Positions 8,579-17,029 of a stretch of 64,000 bases of DNA are shown piece by piece. The notes beneath the pieces were generated by a model, which was not told where the DNA came from, did not search any database, and saw only the letters and a list, made by a program, of their open reading frames with translations. Position numbers and translations under genes: made by a program. This stretch comes from Streptomonospora sp. PA3 (GTDB lineage Bacteria; Actinomycetota; Actinomycetes; Streptosporangiales; Streptosporangiaceae), in the NCBI RefSeq assembly GCF_009728995.1, contig NZ_VTZW01000019.1, positions 310,001 to 374,000 of the forward strand, in the 5' to 3' direction. The stretch's first letter is position 1. Each line of letters opens with the position of its first letter.

Positions 8579-9322
8579 TTACAGCCCCGAATCGCCGGTG
8601 CGCACGAGGATGCGGCGGCACTGGTCGCAGCGCAGCACCTCGTCCTCGGGCGCCTGGCGGATCTCGGCCAGCTCGGCGGTGCTCAGCGCGAGCTTGCAGC
8701 CCTCGCAGCGGCCGTAGCGCAGCGCAGCCGCGCCGACGCCCTCGTGCTGGTCGCGCAACTTGGTGTAGAAGGCGATCAGATCGTCGGGGATCTCGGCGGC
8801 GACGCGCTCGCGCCGGGTGAACTCGGTGGCGCGGTCGGCCTCGATGTCGCCCACCGCGGTGGCGCGCCGCTCCTCGGCGGCGTCGCGTTCGGTTTCGAGG
8901 GACTCCAGCTCCTTGCGCAGCTCGGCCTCCTCGGACTCCAGGCCCTCGCGCCGCTCCATCACCTCCAGCACGATCTCCTCCAGCTCGGACTGGCGGCGCT
9001 GCAGCGAGGCGATCTCCGACTGCAGGTGCTCGAGGTCCTTGGGCGAGCCGACCTGGCCGGAGTCCAGGCGTTTGGAGTCGCGGTCGGCACGGGTGCGCAC
9101 CTGGTCGACGTCGGACTCGGCCTTGCGCTGCTCGCGGTCGAGGTCCGACAGCGCCGTGGTCAGGGCGGTCCGCCTGTCGCGCAGCTCGGCGAGCCGCGTG
9201 TCCAGCCGCTGGACCTCGGCGTTCTCGGGCAGGTTGCGCATGCGGTAGGCGAGCTGGGCGAGGCGGCTGTCGATCTCCTGGAGATCGAGAAGGCGCAGCT
9301 GGTGGTCCGGTTCTGCTTTCAC
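8579..9322 (-). CDS. C4-type zinc-ribbon coiled-coil protein (Rv2229c/CdsZ-like)
   Basis: 247 residues. About residues 10-175 form a long antiparallel coiled coil with heptad Leu/Glu/Arg composition. The C-terminal ~50 residues hold a zinc ribbon with two CxxC pairs, CEGC and CDQC, spaced about 25 residues apart. The family (PF02591) is widespread and implicated in nucleic-acid binding, but its physiological role is unsettled. The gene sits between the Nif3 and RNase H-phosphatase genes, an order also found in mycobacteria. The GTG start at 9322 follows AAGGAG at a rather long spacing. Confidence 0.88.
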   Translation of the reverse strand: MKAEPDHQLRLLDLQEIDSRLAQLAYRMRNLPENAEVQRLDTRLAELRDRRTALTTALSDLDREQRKAESDVDQVRTRADRDSKRLDSGQVGSPKDLEHLQSEIASLQRRQSELEEIVLEVMERREGLESEEAELRKELESLETERDAAEERRATAVGDIEADRATEFTRRERVAAEIPDDLIAFYTKLRDQHEGVGAAALRYGRCEGCKLALSTAELAEIRQAPEDEVLRCDQCRRILVRTGDSGL

Positions 9323-9407
9323 TTGGGTTCAGGACTCCTTATTGCCGGCGTCGGAGGCGGTGGCAGCGCTGCACGGGACATCGGCCGCGGCCTCGGAGCT
9401 GGTCGGC

Positions 9408-10259
9408 TCACAGCACCAGGGACCAGGCGTCGGTGACGATCTCGGATACGCGGGTCTCCACGTTAGCCCGTTCGCCCCCCAGCGCGCTCACCAGCCGGGC
9501 GGCGCCCTCGGAGAGCCAGGGCCACTCGCTGGCCCAGTGCGCGGTGTCGATGAGGGCGATGTCGCCGTGCTCGGCGAACTCCGAGGCGGGGTGGTGGCGC
9601 AGATCGGAGGTGAGGAAGACGTCCACCCCGGCCGCGCGGGCGCGGTCGAGCAGGGAGTCGCCCGCCCCGCCGGAGACCGCGACGCGCTGGACGGGGCGCT
9701 CGGCGTCGCCGCTGACGCGGACGCCCCCGGCGGTGCGCGGCAGCCCTGCGGCGGCGCGCGCGGCGAACTCGCGCAGCGGCATGGGCTCGGGCAGGGACCC
9801 CACCCGGCCGATGCCGCGCCGCCCGGCGGGATCGGTCGGATCGGGCTCCAGCGGGGTGAGCGGGCCGGGCAGGCCCACCGCCGCGGCCAGCGCGTCGGAG
9901 ACGCCGGGGGCGGCGGTGTCGGCGTTGGTGTGCGCGGTGTAGAGGGCGGTCCCGGTGGAGATCAGCCGGTGCACGAGCCGGCCCTTGGGCGTGGTGGCGG
10001 CGACGCTGGTGACACCGCGCAGCAGCAGCGGATGGTGGGTGACGACGAGGTCGGCTTCCCACTCGCGGGCCTCGTCGGCGACCTCGGCGACCGGGTCGAC
10101 GGCGAAGAGTACGCGGCGCACCGGTTGGGCGGGATCTCCGCACACCAGGCCCACGGCGTCCCAGGACGCCGCCCAGGCGGGATCATAGAGGCCCTCGAAG
10201 GCGCGGATCACATCGTGCAGGCTCACAGCGGCAGGCGATTCGCTCACGCACCGCACCAT
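9408..10259 (-). CDS. Nif3-like dinuclear metal-centre protein
   Basis: 283-residue member of the NIF3/YbgI/YqfO family, which forms hexameric toroids with a di-metal site. Family motifs are visible: WDAVGLVCGDP near residue 30, VVTHHPLLLRG around 75, an NADTAAPGVSDALA segment, and the C-terminal IDTAHWASEWPW carrying metal-ligand His and Glu. Suggested roles include hydrolase or GTP cyclohydrolase-like activity, but none is firm. I place the start at ATG 10259 (GAGGGCGCT just upstream); GTG 10247 is an alternative. A longer upstream frame antisense to the next gene is ignored. First gene of the operon running to 7364. Confidence 0.9.
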   Translation of the reverse strand: MVRCVSESPAAVSLHDVIRAFEGLYDPAWAASWDAVGLVCGDPAQPVRRVLFAVDPVAEVADEAREWEADLVVTHHPLLLRGVTSVAATTPKGRLVHRLISTGTALYTAHTNADTAAPGVSDALAAAVGLPGPLTPLEPDPTDPAGRRGIGRVGSLPEPMPLREFAARAAAGLPRTAGGVRVSGDAERPVQRVAVSGGAGDSLLDRARAAGVDVFLTSDLRHHPASEFAEHGDIALIDTAHWASEWPWLSEGAARLVSALGGERANVETRVSEIVTDAWSLVL

Positions 10260-10479
10260 AGCGCCCTCGGCCCTTGCGCGCGGGCGGCGTCCACAGCCTC
10301 CCGGCATCGGTCGGGGCGGGCGGGTGCGGCCGGGCGGTCGGCCGCCGCCGCTCGGGCGCTGCGAGGGCCGGCGGCCGTGGGCCGCCGCGGCGGCCTTGCC
10401 GCGCCCCCTCGCCTCTCTTAGCGTCGAGGCAGCGCCGGACTCCCGGGTCGGCGCACCGCGCGGAAGGACGGCCCCAGCC

Positions 10480-10980
10480 GTGAAACTCCTCGTTCGCGAA
10501 CGCGTCTTCGACATCGGCGACGACTTCTGGGTCACCGACGAAGTCGGGCAGCGGGTCTTCTGGGTCGACGGCAAGGCGATGCGGTTGCGCACCACGTTCC
10601 AGTTGAAGGATCCCCGGGGAAACGAGCTCCTGGCGATCCGCAAGAAGCTGGTGAGCGTGCGCGACGCCATGCGCATCGAGCGCGGCGGCGAAACGGTGGC
10701 CACCGTGCGCAAGCGCATGTTCAACCCGGTCCGGGACAAGCTCGTGGTCGACCTCGACCAGGGCGAGGACTGGGAGGTCACCGGGGACTTCCTCGGCAAG
10801 GAGTACGTGATCTCCGACGCCGGGGGTACCGTCGCCCACATCTCCCGGAAGTGGTTCCGCCTGCGCGACACCTACGCGGTGGACGTCAACACCCACCGGT
10901 CCGACGCCGGGGGCGATCCCGCCCTGGTGATCAGCGTGGCCGTGTGCGTCGAGGCGCTCACCGAAGACGACGGCGACTGA
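10480..10980 (+). CDS. LURP-one-related (LOR/YxjI) protein
   Basis: 166 residues, a tubby-like beta-barrel protein of the LURP1-related family. Diagnostic features are the opening KLLVRERVFDIGDDFWVTDE, the FWVDGKAMRLRTTFQLKD strand pair, LAIRKKLVSVRDAM and the later GKEYVISDAGGTVAHISRKWF. Bacterial members are thought to act as membrane-associated or scaffolding proteins; no enzymatic function is established. GTG 10480 is the start because the LOR domain begins immediately and GGAAGGA lies upstream. It is divergent from nif3, with a short promoter gap between them. Confidence 0.85.
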   Translation: MKLLVRERVFDIGDDFWVTDEVGQRVFWVDGKAMRLRTTFQLKDPRGNELLAIRKKLVSVRDAMRIERGGETVATVRKRMFNPVRDKLVVDLDQGEDWEVTGDFLGKEYVISDAGGTVAHISRKWFRLRDTYAVDVNTHRSDAGGDPALVISVAVCVEALTEDDGD

Positions 10981-11017
10981 CGGCGCGCACCGCCGCCACC
11001 GCGGACGCGGCGGAGGC

Positions 11018-11449
11018 TCACACCCGCGCGGAGGGGACGCGCGGTGCGGTGCAGCCGGCCGCATAGACCCCGATGGCCCCGGAGACCGCGCCCAGCACCA
11101 GCCAGACCGCCGCCACGCCCGGCAGCGCCGGATCGCCCCACCCGACCAGGGCCAGCAGCAGGTAGCACACCAGCCCGAACACGGTCGCCGCGCCGGCCCG
11201 CGGCACCCGCCACAGCCGCAGCAGCCACCAGCACAGCAGCGGTGTGGCCACGAGGCGCACCGCAAGGGCGCCCAGGCCCAGCCCGATGTTGGCGCCGACC
11301 ACCTGGTCGGCGGTGAGCGACCCGACCAGCGACGCTGCGCCGTAGACCACCAGCCCCACGCCCGCGGTGCCCGCGCAGCCGACGGCGGCGCCGCGGGCGA
11401 TGAGGCGCCAATCCGGCGCCAGGCGACTCCCGGTCATGTCATCCATCAT
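11018..11449 (-). CDS. Small four-helix membrane protein
   Basis: 143 residues with about four hydrophobic helices (roughly residues 18-40, 50-75, 85-105 and 110-130) and a short polar N-terminus. I do not recognise the family. Three in-frame ATG codons (11449, 11446, 11437) are possible starts; the first is used here. It is divergent from the endonuclease IV gene with only ~35 nt between start codons, so the two must share a compact promoter region. Confidence 0.6.
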   Translation of the reverse strand: MMDDMTGSRLAPDWRLIARGAAVGCAGTAGVGLVVYGAASLVGSLTADQVVGANIGLGLGALAVRLVATPLLCWWLLRLWRVPRAGAATVFGLVCYLLLALVGWGDPALPGVAAVWLVLGAVSGAIGVYAAGCTAPRVPSARV

Positions 11450-11484
11450 TCCCGGCCGCGGAACGCCCTAAGCTGTGGACGACC

Positions 11485-12351
11485 ATGACTGATCTGCCTG
11501 TATCCCCGATCGGGGCACACGTTCCCGTGGCCGGCGGCCTGGCCACCCGCGGGCTCGCCTACGCCGCCGACATCGACGCCGAGGCCGTCCAGGTCTTCGT
11601 CTCCAACCCGCGCGGCTGGGCCATGAGCCCCGGCAGCCCGGAGGAGGACGCCAAGCTGCGCGAGCGCACCGACCTGCCGGTGTTCGTACACGCCAACTAT
11701 CTGATCAACCTGGGCTCTCCCGACGACACCATCTGCGAGCGCTCGGTGGCCGCCCTGGAGCACGCGCTGCGGCGGGGCGCCGCCATCGGCGCGCGCGGGG
11801 TCGTCGTGCACACCGGCTCGGCGGTGCGCGGGGGCCGCGAGGAAGGGCTGGCCCGGATGCGCGAGCGGCTGCTGCCGCTGCTGGAGGAGCTGGGCGAGGA
11901 GGTCCCGCAGGTCCTGCTGGAGCCGATGGCCGGGCAGGGGCAGGTGCTGTGCGCGACGGTCGAGGACCTGGCGGAGTACCTTGCCGCTCTGGACTGGCAC
12001 CCGCGGGCGGGGGTGTGCCTGGACACCGCCCACGCCTTCGCCGCCGGCCACGACGTCGCCACGCACGCGGGCATGGCGGCGCTGCTGGACCGCTTCGGCG
12101 AGGTGGTCGGTGCGGAGCGGCTGCGGCTCGTCCACGCCAACGACTCCAAGGAGGCCTGCGGCAGCGCCAAGGACCGCCACGAGAACATCGGGGCCGGCTA
12201 CATCGGCGCCGAGCCCTTCGGTGCGCTGTTCGGGCATCCGGTGAGCGCGGGAGTCCCCGTGGTATGCGAGACGCCGGGCCCGGCCAAGCCGCACGCGGCC
12301 GACGTGGCGACGCTGAAGGGGCTGCGCGAAGGCCGTTCCGCAGGCGCCTGA
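11485..12351 (+). CDS. nfo: Endonuclease IV (AP endonuclease)
   Basis: 288-residue TIM-barrel endonuclease of the Nfo family, which cleaves DNA 5' to abasic sites in base excision repair using three zinc ions. Supporting motifs: GAHVPVAGGL at the N-terminus, QVFVSNPRGW, VFVHANYLINLGSP (metal-ligand His), GVVVHTGSAV (His), EPMAGQG (Glu), GVCLDTAHAFAAGHD (Asp, His), LVHANDSKEACGSAKDRHENIGAGYIG (His and Asp) and CETPGP at the end (Glu). All nine zinc-ligand positions appear intact and the length is normal. It has its own promoter region, divergent from the small membrane protein gene. Confidence 0.95.
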   Translation: MTDLPVSPIGAHVPVAGGLATRGLAYAADIDAEAVQVFVSNPRGWAMSPGSPEEDAKLRERTDLPVFVHANYLINLGSPDDTICERSVAALEHALRRGAAIGARGVVVHTGSAVRGGREEGLARMRERLLPLLEELGEEVPQVLLEPMAGQGQVLCATVEDLAEYLAALDWHPRAGVCLDTAHAFAAGHDVATHAGMAALLDRFGEVVGAERLRLVHANDSKEACGSAKDRHENIGAGYIGAEPFGALFGHPVSAGVPVVCETPGPAKPHAADVATLKGLREGRSAGA

Positions 12352-12419
12352 CCGCTTCTGGCGCACCGGCCGCGGCCGCGCTCCCGGGTCTCGCCGGGCC
12401 GCGGCGCGGGGCCGGATAC

Positions 12420-12449
12420 GGCGCGGCCGCCCGGCCGGGCGGCCGCGCC
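12420..12449. terminator. 30-bp perfect palindrome between convergent genes
   Basis: A perfect GC-only palindrome centred between 12434 and 12435 lies between nfo and the DUF7144-like gene, which converge here. It probably acts as a terminator for both strands; it has no T tract. Confidence 0.55.
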
Positions 12450-12476
12450 CCTGCGCTCGGCCGATTCGCCGGAGCG

Positions 12477-13094
12477 TCAGCTCATCGGCTGCTCGTGCTT
12501 GCCGGGGCGCGTCCCCGGCGGGCGCTCCCCGGCGGCCTGCCGCGCCTCCTGGGTACTGGCGCCGCCGTAGCGCTCGCGCTCGGCCGCGCCCGGCTCGGCG
12601 TAGCCCTCGACCGCGCCGGCCTCGGGCGCCCGTTCGCCGCCCGCTCCGTGCTCGCGGGCGCCGGCGGGCGCCCGGGCGTCGGCCCGGCCGGCCGCGTAGG
12701 CGTCGTCGCCGGCCGGAGCGCGCTCGGACCAGCCCGCTGTGGCGCCGTAGACGATGAGCACGTCGACGGCGATGACCACCAGGGACCACACGGGGTGGGC
12801 GTCGATGAACGCCAGCTGGGCGAAGGCGTTCGCCGCGGCGATCACGGCGACCAGCGCGCGCGCCCAGATCCGGCCGGAGATCATCGCGGCGGCCGCGACG
12901 ACCAGGACGATCCCCCAGATGCCCAGGATCAGGCCCCAGACCGTGAAGTCGAAGACGAGGATCTCGCCTTCGGTCGCGAGGAAGTACTCGGGTGTGAACA
13001 GTGCGATGATGCCCTGCACGATGTTCACGGCGCCCACCACGAACAGCATGGTGGCGGCGAAGGCGGCCCAGCCGCCCGCCCGCGATCGCTTCAT
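12477..13094 (-). CDS. DUF7144-like four-helix membrane protein
   Basis: 205 residues. Residues ~8-125 contain four hydrophobic helices with the family-like words GWAAFAATMLFVVGAVNIVQG, VFDFTVWG, ARALVAVIAAANAFAQLAF and HPVWSLVVIAVDVLIVYG, which match the DUF7144 type common in actinobacteria. The remaining ~75 residues are a hydrophilic Ala/Glu/Gly-rich tail, probably disordered. Function unknown. The start at 13094 has an excellent GGGAGGAG ribosome site 6-8 nt upstream. Confidence 0.8.
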   Translation of the reverse strand: MKRSRAGGWAAFAATMLFVVGAVNIVQGIIALFTPEYFLATEGEILVFDFTVWGLILGIWGIVLVVAAAAMISGRIWARALVAVIAAANAFAQLAFIDAHPVWSLVVIAVDVLIVYGATAGWSERAPAGDDAYAAGRADARAPAGAREHGAGGERAPEAGAVEGYAEPGAAERERYGGASTQEARQAAGERPPGTRPGKHEQPMS

Positions 13095-13460
13095 GGCGTG
13101 CTCCTCCCAGGACGAGGGGCGTGTCTCAAGCCCCTGACCGCCGCCCGCCCGCTTTGTCAGCACTCGATCTCGCCTTACGATGCACGACACACATCGGCGG
13201 GATCCACAGGCGGCTCGCCAGAAACGGGTAAAACAGCACAAAAAAGAAATGCCCCGGGCGGTGTCGTCCGGCGGCCCGCAGGCGGGCACACGCTCTCCCG
13301 CCGCCCGGCGCGGCCACCGGGGGCGGGACGCGGGGCCGCGGCCATGGCGCGCGGCCGGATGCGGACGCACAATGGTTGCCAGAACGCGGGTCCCGCGGCC
13401 GGGGGACGCGCGTCGTCGGCCACAATGGACGATGACGGACATCGGAGGGCGGTGCACAGC
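13095..13460. other. Divergent promoter region
   Basis: 366 nt between the DUF7144-like gene (minus) and the small Cys-rich gene (plus). The part at 13180-13260 is AT-richer than its surroundings and probably holds the leftward promoter. No gene is seen. Confidence 0.4.
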
Positions 13461-13793
13461 ATGGAGCCGGTGAGCCTGGTACTGGGGGCCGCCATCGCTC
13501 TCGGCGGGGTGATGATCGGCCGCATGCTGCCGCGCCGCAGGCAGCAGCCCGCTCCGCCGCCGCAGCCCGCGGTCGCCGCCAAGCCCAGCACGCCCCAGCC
13601 CATCTGCGGCTGCGGCCACCACCTGGTCTTCCACGAGCACGAGACCAAGAGGTGCCAGGCGCAGGTGGTCATCCCCGGCCGCTGGGTCGGCCAGAGCGGC
13701 GGCACCTACCGCCCCTGCATGTGCCAGGGCTACCGCGGCCCGGTCCCGGTGGACGAGTACTACGCCCCCGACATCCTGGGCGGCGACTCCTGA
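13461..13793 (+). CDS. Small membrane-anchored Cys-rich protein
   Basis: 110 residues. Residues ~4-22 form a hydrophobic anchor, then comes a Pro/Gln-rich linker, and then a compact domain with [12 protein letters not shown], a Cys in TKRCQAQV and a CMC pair near the end (YRPCMCQGY). Five Cys and several His residues suggest a metal-binding fold. Similar small CxCGH proteins occur in other actinobacteria, without known function. ATG 13461 is preferred to GTG 13452 because GGAGGG lies ~11 nt before the ATG but only 2 nt before the GTG. Confidence 0.65.
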   Translation: MEPVSLVLGAAIALGGVMIGRMLPRRRQQPAPPPQPAVAAKPSTPQPICGCGHHLVFHEHETKRCQAQVVIPGRWVGQSGGTYRPCMCQGYRGPVPVDEYYAPDILGGDS

Positions 13794-13878
13794 TCGGGAC
13801 TCCTGTTCGGCGGGCGGGCCGGGGCCGGGTGCGGCCGGTGGCGCCGCGGCGTGGTCGGGCATCAGCGGAGGAGCCGTC

Positions 13879-14496
13879 GTGAGCGGTGACGGAGCCGCGC
13901 CGCGGGCGGCGGTGTGGGTGGTCGCGGGGGCGCCCGGGGCCGGCAAGTCGACCGTGGCCGACCTGCTGCTGGCACGGCTGGACCCCGTCCCCGCCCTGCT
14001 GGACAAGGACACGCTGTTCAGCGGATTCGTGGCCGAGGTGCTCACCGCGCACGGCCGCCCCTACGGCGAGCGCGAGGGCGCCTGGTACGACGAGCACGTC
14101 AAGGCCCACGAGTACGGCGGCATGACCGCGGCGGCGGCGCAGATCCGCGCGGCGGGCTGCCCGGTGATGCCGGTCGCCCCCTTCACCGGCCAGATCCGCG
14201 ATCCCCGGCGGTGGCGGGCCTGGGTCGCCGAGCTGGGCGGCGAGCCGGTGCGGCTGGTGTGGGTGGCCAGCGACGGCGCAACGCTGCGCGCCCGGATCGG
14301 CGGGCGGGGGCGCTCCCGCGACACCGGCAAGCTCGACGGGTTCGACGCCTTCGTGGCCCGGGTGCGCCCGGACGAGCCGCCTCCCGTCGAGCACATCGCG
14401 ATCGACAACCGCCTCGGCGCCCGGCCGCTACCGGAGCAGGTGGCGGAGGCGGTGCGCCGCGGCGGCCGGTCGTATGGTCGCGCGGCCGGCGGGTAG
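13879..14496 (+). CDS. P-loop kinase-like ATPase (AAA_33 type)
   Basis: 205 residues. A Walker A motif GAPGAGKST spans residues 17-25, followed by [11 protein letters not shown], typical of the zeta-toxin/AAA_33 small-molecule kinase group, where the Asp after the second strand binds the substrate hydroxyl. A later Arg-rich [10 protein letters not shown] looks like a lid segment. The substrate is unknown. GTG 13879 has GGAGGAG 5 nt upstream. It follows the Cys-rich membrane protein by 85 nt. Confidence 0.75.
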   Translation: MSGDGAAPRAAVWVVAGAPGAGKSTVADLLLARLDPVPALLDKDTLFSGFVAEVLTAHGRPYGEREGAWYDEHVKAHEYGGMTAAAAQIRAAGCPVMPVAPFTGQIRDPRRWRAWVAELGGEPVRLVWVASDGATLRARIGGRGRSRDTGKLDGFDAFVARVRPDEPPPVEHIAIDNRLGARPLPEQVAEAVRRGGRSYGRAAGG

Positions 14497-14505
14497 ACGG
14501 CCGGT

Positions 14506-14631
14506 ATGGACAGCGCAACGCTCAATCTCATCTTCGCGGGAGCGATTCTCCTGGGCCTCCTGCTCATCCTGGGCGGCTTCGGACTGCTGATGCGGCGGCG
14601 GTCCCGGCGCGCCCGCCGCTACCGGCGCTGA
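14506..14631 (+). CDS. 41-residue membrane protein
   Basis: A short frame starting ATG 14506, ten nt after the preceding stop codon. It encodes MDSATLN, a ~23-residue hydrophobic Gly/Leu/Ile helix, and an Arg-rich tail (RRRSRRARRYRR) that should stay in the cytoplasm. I recognise no family. Its tight spacing behind the P-loop kinase gene suggests co-transcription. The ribosome site is weak, so translation is uncertain. Confidence 0.5.
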   Translation: MDSATLNLIFAGAILLGLLLILGGFGLLMRRRSRRARRYRR

Positions 14632-14696
14632 GACCGCGCGGCGGGAACCGTCCCGCCGGGCGGGCGGAGCCGCCGATCGGCGCGCCCGGCCGGGCC

Positions 14697-15302
14697 TCAG
14701 CCCGCCGCATCCCCCGCGCCGCTGCCCGCCGCCGGGTCGGCGGGCAGCACGCGCTGCAGCAGCCCCCAGGTGAAGTCGGCGACGTAGCGCCCCCGCGCCC
14801 CCGCCTCGTCCGCAGCGCAGAAGGCCATCCGCCAGCGCGAGGGGGCGGTGCCCTCCATCGGGACCGCCGGCGCGAACGCGCGCGCCACGTCCTCGACCAC
14901 GCAGGACCACGGGTGAAGTTCGCCCACGTGGCGGGGGCGGGGCGCGAACGCGTCCTCGGCGCGCACGAGCCACTCGTGCAGCACGGGCCCGCCGGCCAGG
15001 GCGACGACCTCGTAGCGCAGGTCGGGCCAGAGCGGCACCGGCCAGCGGTGCCATTCGCAGTCGAGGTCGCCCACGGCCCGCCGCCCACCGGCCTGCGCGG
15101 GTCCCAGCAGCGCCTCGTAGCGCCTGCGCCCCGACGGCGCGCGCGGCGAACGCAGCATCGCCTGCCAGCGCCGGTTGGCCTCGCGCATCTCGGTTCGCGA
15201 GGCGCCCAGCTCGTGCCGGGCCTCGTCCACCAGCTGCGGCTGGAAATCGGCCATGCGCCGCAGGAGCACGAGCTGGAAGGCCCGCGGCCCCGTCGGCTGC
15301 AC
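14697..15302 (-). CDS. Conserved-looking hypothetical protein
   Basis: 201 residues, soluble, with no family I recognise. Visible features are an N-terminal helical segment (about residues 5-50, FQLVLLRRMADFQPQLVDEA) and a Trp-rich central part (CEWHRWPVPLWPDLRYEVV). The GTG start at 15302 has a GGGAGG site just upstream. It begins 36 nt after the baeRF-type gene stop, so the two probably form an operon. No membrane segment or signal peptide is seen. Confidence 0.55.
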   Translation of the reverse strand: MQPTGPRAFQLVLLRRMADFQPQLVDEARHELGASRTEMREANRRWQAMLRSPRAPSGRRRYEALLGPAQAGGRRAVGDLDCEWHRWPVPLWPDLRYEVVALAGGPVLHEWLVRAEDAFAPRPRHVGELHPWSCVVEDVARAFAPAVPMEGTAPSRWRMAFCAADEAGARGRYVADFTWGLLQRVLPADPAAGSGAGDAAG

Positions 15303-15338
15303 CCCGCCACCTCCCTCGGGGGCGCCCCCGGCGGCCGC

Positions 15339-16538
15339 CTACCAGCGCAGCAGCGCCGCCACCCCGTCCTCCTCGGCCAGCACGGCGGCGGCCTCGGGCG
15401 GCAGCAGGGTGACTTCGGCGCCGGAGGTGAACCCCAGTTCGATCATGCGCTCGCCCAGGTCGGGCTCCTCGGCCATGGCGGCCGGGGACTCCCCGGGCGG
15501 CAGTTCACCATGAGGGTAGTACCGGCCGTCGGGTGCGCGCTGCCCGCGCAGTTCGCGCGTGCCGTCCAGCACCAGGTGGGCGACGCGGTGCTCGCGGAAG
15601 GCGCCGAGGGTGTCGCTGAGCCCGGTGGTGCCCAGGCCGCCGGCGAGTGCGGCCTCGCGCGCCTGCTCGGCGAGCGCGCGGCAGCGCCGCCGGCGGGCCT
15701 CGTCCAGCTCGGGCCGCACCAGTGCGGCGACCTCGGGCGCCGACAGGGACTCGGCGACCCGGTCCAGCAGCACGACGTCGCGGCGGCTGGGCGAGGACTC
15801 CAGTCCGCGGCGGACGACGTCGATGAGCCGGCGGTCGCCGGTGACGGCGACCGACTCCCAACCCTGCTCGTCGGCGATCTCGGTGATGCGTGGACGCAGC
15901 GAGGACAGGTAGCGCTGCAGGTGGTCCTCGACACGGCGGTCGAAGCGGTCGACCTGGCCCGCGGCGCGGGAGGGGGTACCGGTCTGCGCGGCCGACGCCG
16001 GAGCGCGCATGCTGCGCCAGTCGTCGGTGTCGAGTTCGAAGGCCAGCCGGGTGACCTCGCGGGCGACCCCGAAGCGCAGGTCGATCACGCGCACCCCTTC
16101 GTGGGAGACGGCCAGCACGCCCGCGGGCGCCCCGAAGGTGAGGGCGCCGGCCAGCGGACGCAGGTAGGGGCGCCGCTGCAGGACGGCGCAGTCGTCCAGC
16201 GGCATCTGCACGGTCAGTGTGTGCACCTCGTCGCGGCTGACCGGGGCGAACAGGGCTCTGCCCACGCCCGACTCCCCCGCGTCGAGGACGGTCTCGATCT
16301 CGGGCTGGAGCCGGTCCAGCCGCTCCAGGACAGCGGCCCGGCGCTCCTTGTCGCCGTCGTCGGCGGCGCCGTTGCGAACGGCGCCCAGGGCGTTTCCGAC
16401 GGCCAGGCGCCAGGCCGGGGACGCCGACTTGTCGCGCGGGTCGGCGGTGGCGTACACGGTCAGCACGCCCATCTCGTCGTCCATGGCGGCCAGGTCGCGA
16501 ACCGAGGTCGGATCCATGATCACGCTCATCCCGCCCAT
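15339..16538 (-). CDS. baeRF-type (eRF1-like) protein
   Basis: 399 residues. The architecture, an N-terminal alpha/beta domain with MGVLTVYATADPR, a central block with GVLAVSHEGVRVIDLRFG, and a C-terminal RNase H-like half (AVTGDRRLIDVVRRGL, VLLDRVAESLSAPEV), resembles the bacterial relatives of archaeo-eukaryotic release factor eRF1 (baeRF/VLRF families). Such proteins are proposed to act on stalled ribosomes or peptidyl-tRNA. The catalytic GGQ motif is not obvious, so activity is uncertain. Three in-frame ATGs (16538, 16529, 16517) are possible starts. Confidence 0.6.
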   Translation of the reverse strand: MGGMSVIMDPTSVRDLAAMDDEMGVLTVYATADPRDKSASPAWRLAVGNALGAVRNGAADDGDKERRAAVLERLDRLQPEIETVLDAGESGVGRALFAPVSRDEVHTLTVQMPLDDCAVLQRRPYLRPLAGALTFGAPAGVLAVSHEGVRVIDLRFGVAREVTRLAFELDTDDWRSMRAPASAAQTGTPSRAAGQVDRFDRRVEDHLQRYLSSLRPRITEIADEQGWESVAVTGDRRLIDVVRRGLESSPSRRDVVLLDRVAESLSAPEVAALVRPELDEARRRRCRALAEQAREAALAGGLGTTGLSDTLGAFREHRVAHLVLDGTRELRGQRAPDGRYYPHGELPPGESPAAMAEEPDLGERMIELGFTSGAEVTLLPPEAAAVLAEEDGVAALLRW

Positions 16539-17029
16539 CGTCGATGTGCCTTCGGGCCGACCCGGAATCCGGGTCTCCTCCCTAACAGGAGACCAGGACA
16601 GCCTTCAACGCCGGGTAGCCGGTTGGTCACCCGCACTCAAAGATGCGGCGCAGGGGGCGGGGCGCGCCGCGCCGACGAGGGGTGTGCGGCGCGCCGACGG
16701 CCCTCCCCTCACGGCCGCCGGCGCGCCCTTCCGCCCTGCGGGCGACGGGTCTGCGACTCCGTGTCCGGGGCGGGGCTCCGCGGCGGTGCCGACCCGCGGC
16801 CGCCGCCCCGGGGGGGACGGGGCGCGCGGCTCCGCTCGGCCATACCACCGCGTCAACACGAACGCGCGCTGACCCCGCATCATTCCCGGCCAGGGACCTG
16901 CGGCCCTCGCCGGTCGGCGTGGCGAACCCGGCGCGCCCTGTGCCCGCCGCGGATCGCCGGTGTGACAACCGGGGGCGGGCCCAGGACAATGCAGCAGGTG
17001 ACGATGACCGAGAAAGTGGACCAGCCAAC
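16539..17029. other. Divergent promoter region upstream of tex
   Basis: 491 nt between the baeRF-type gene and tex. Frames crossing it have no recognisable content. A 14-codon frame beginning ATG 16989 ends with TGA at 17031-17033, overlapping the tex GTG start as GTGA; it might couple translation, but this is speculative. Confidence 0.35.

Noticed and set aside
16643-17029. Upstream extension of the tex reading frame
   Set aside because: Tex homology begins at ISIDQRIAEEIGVSQ; the preceding 129 codons are Arg/Pro-rich without family similarity.
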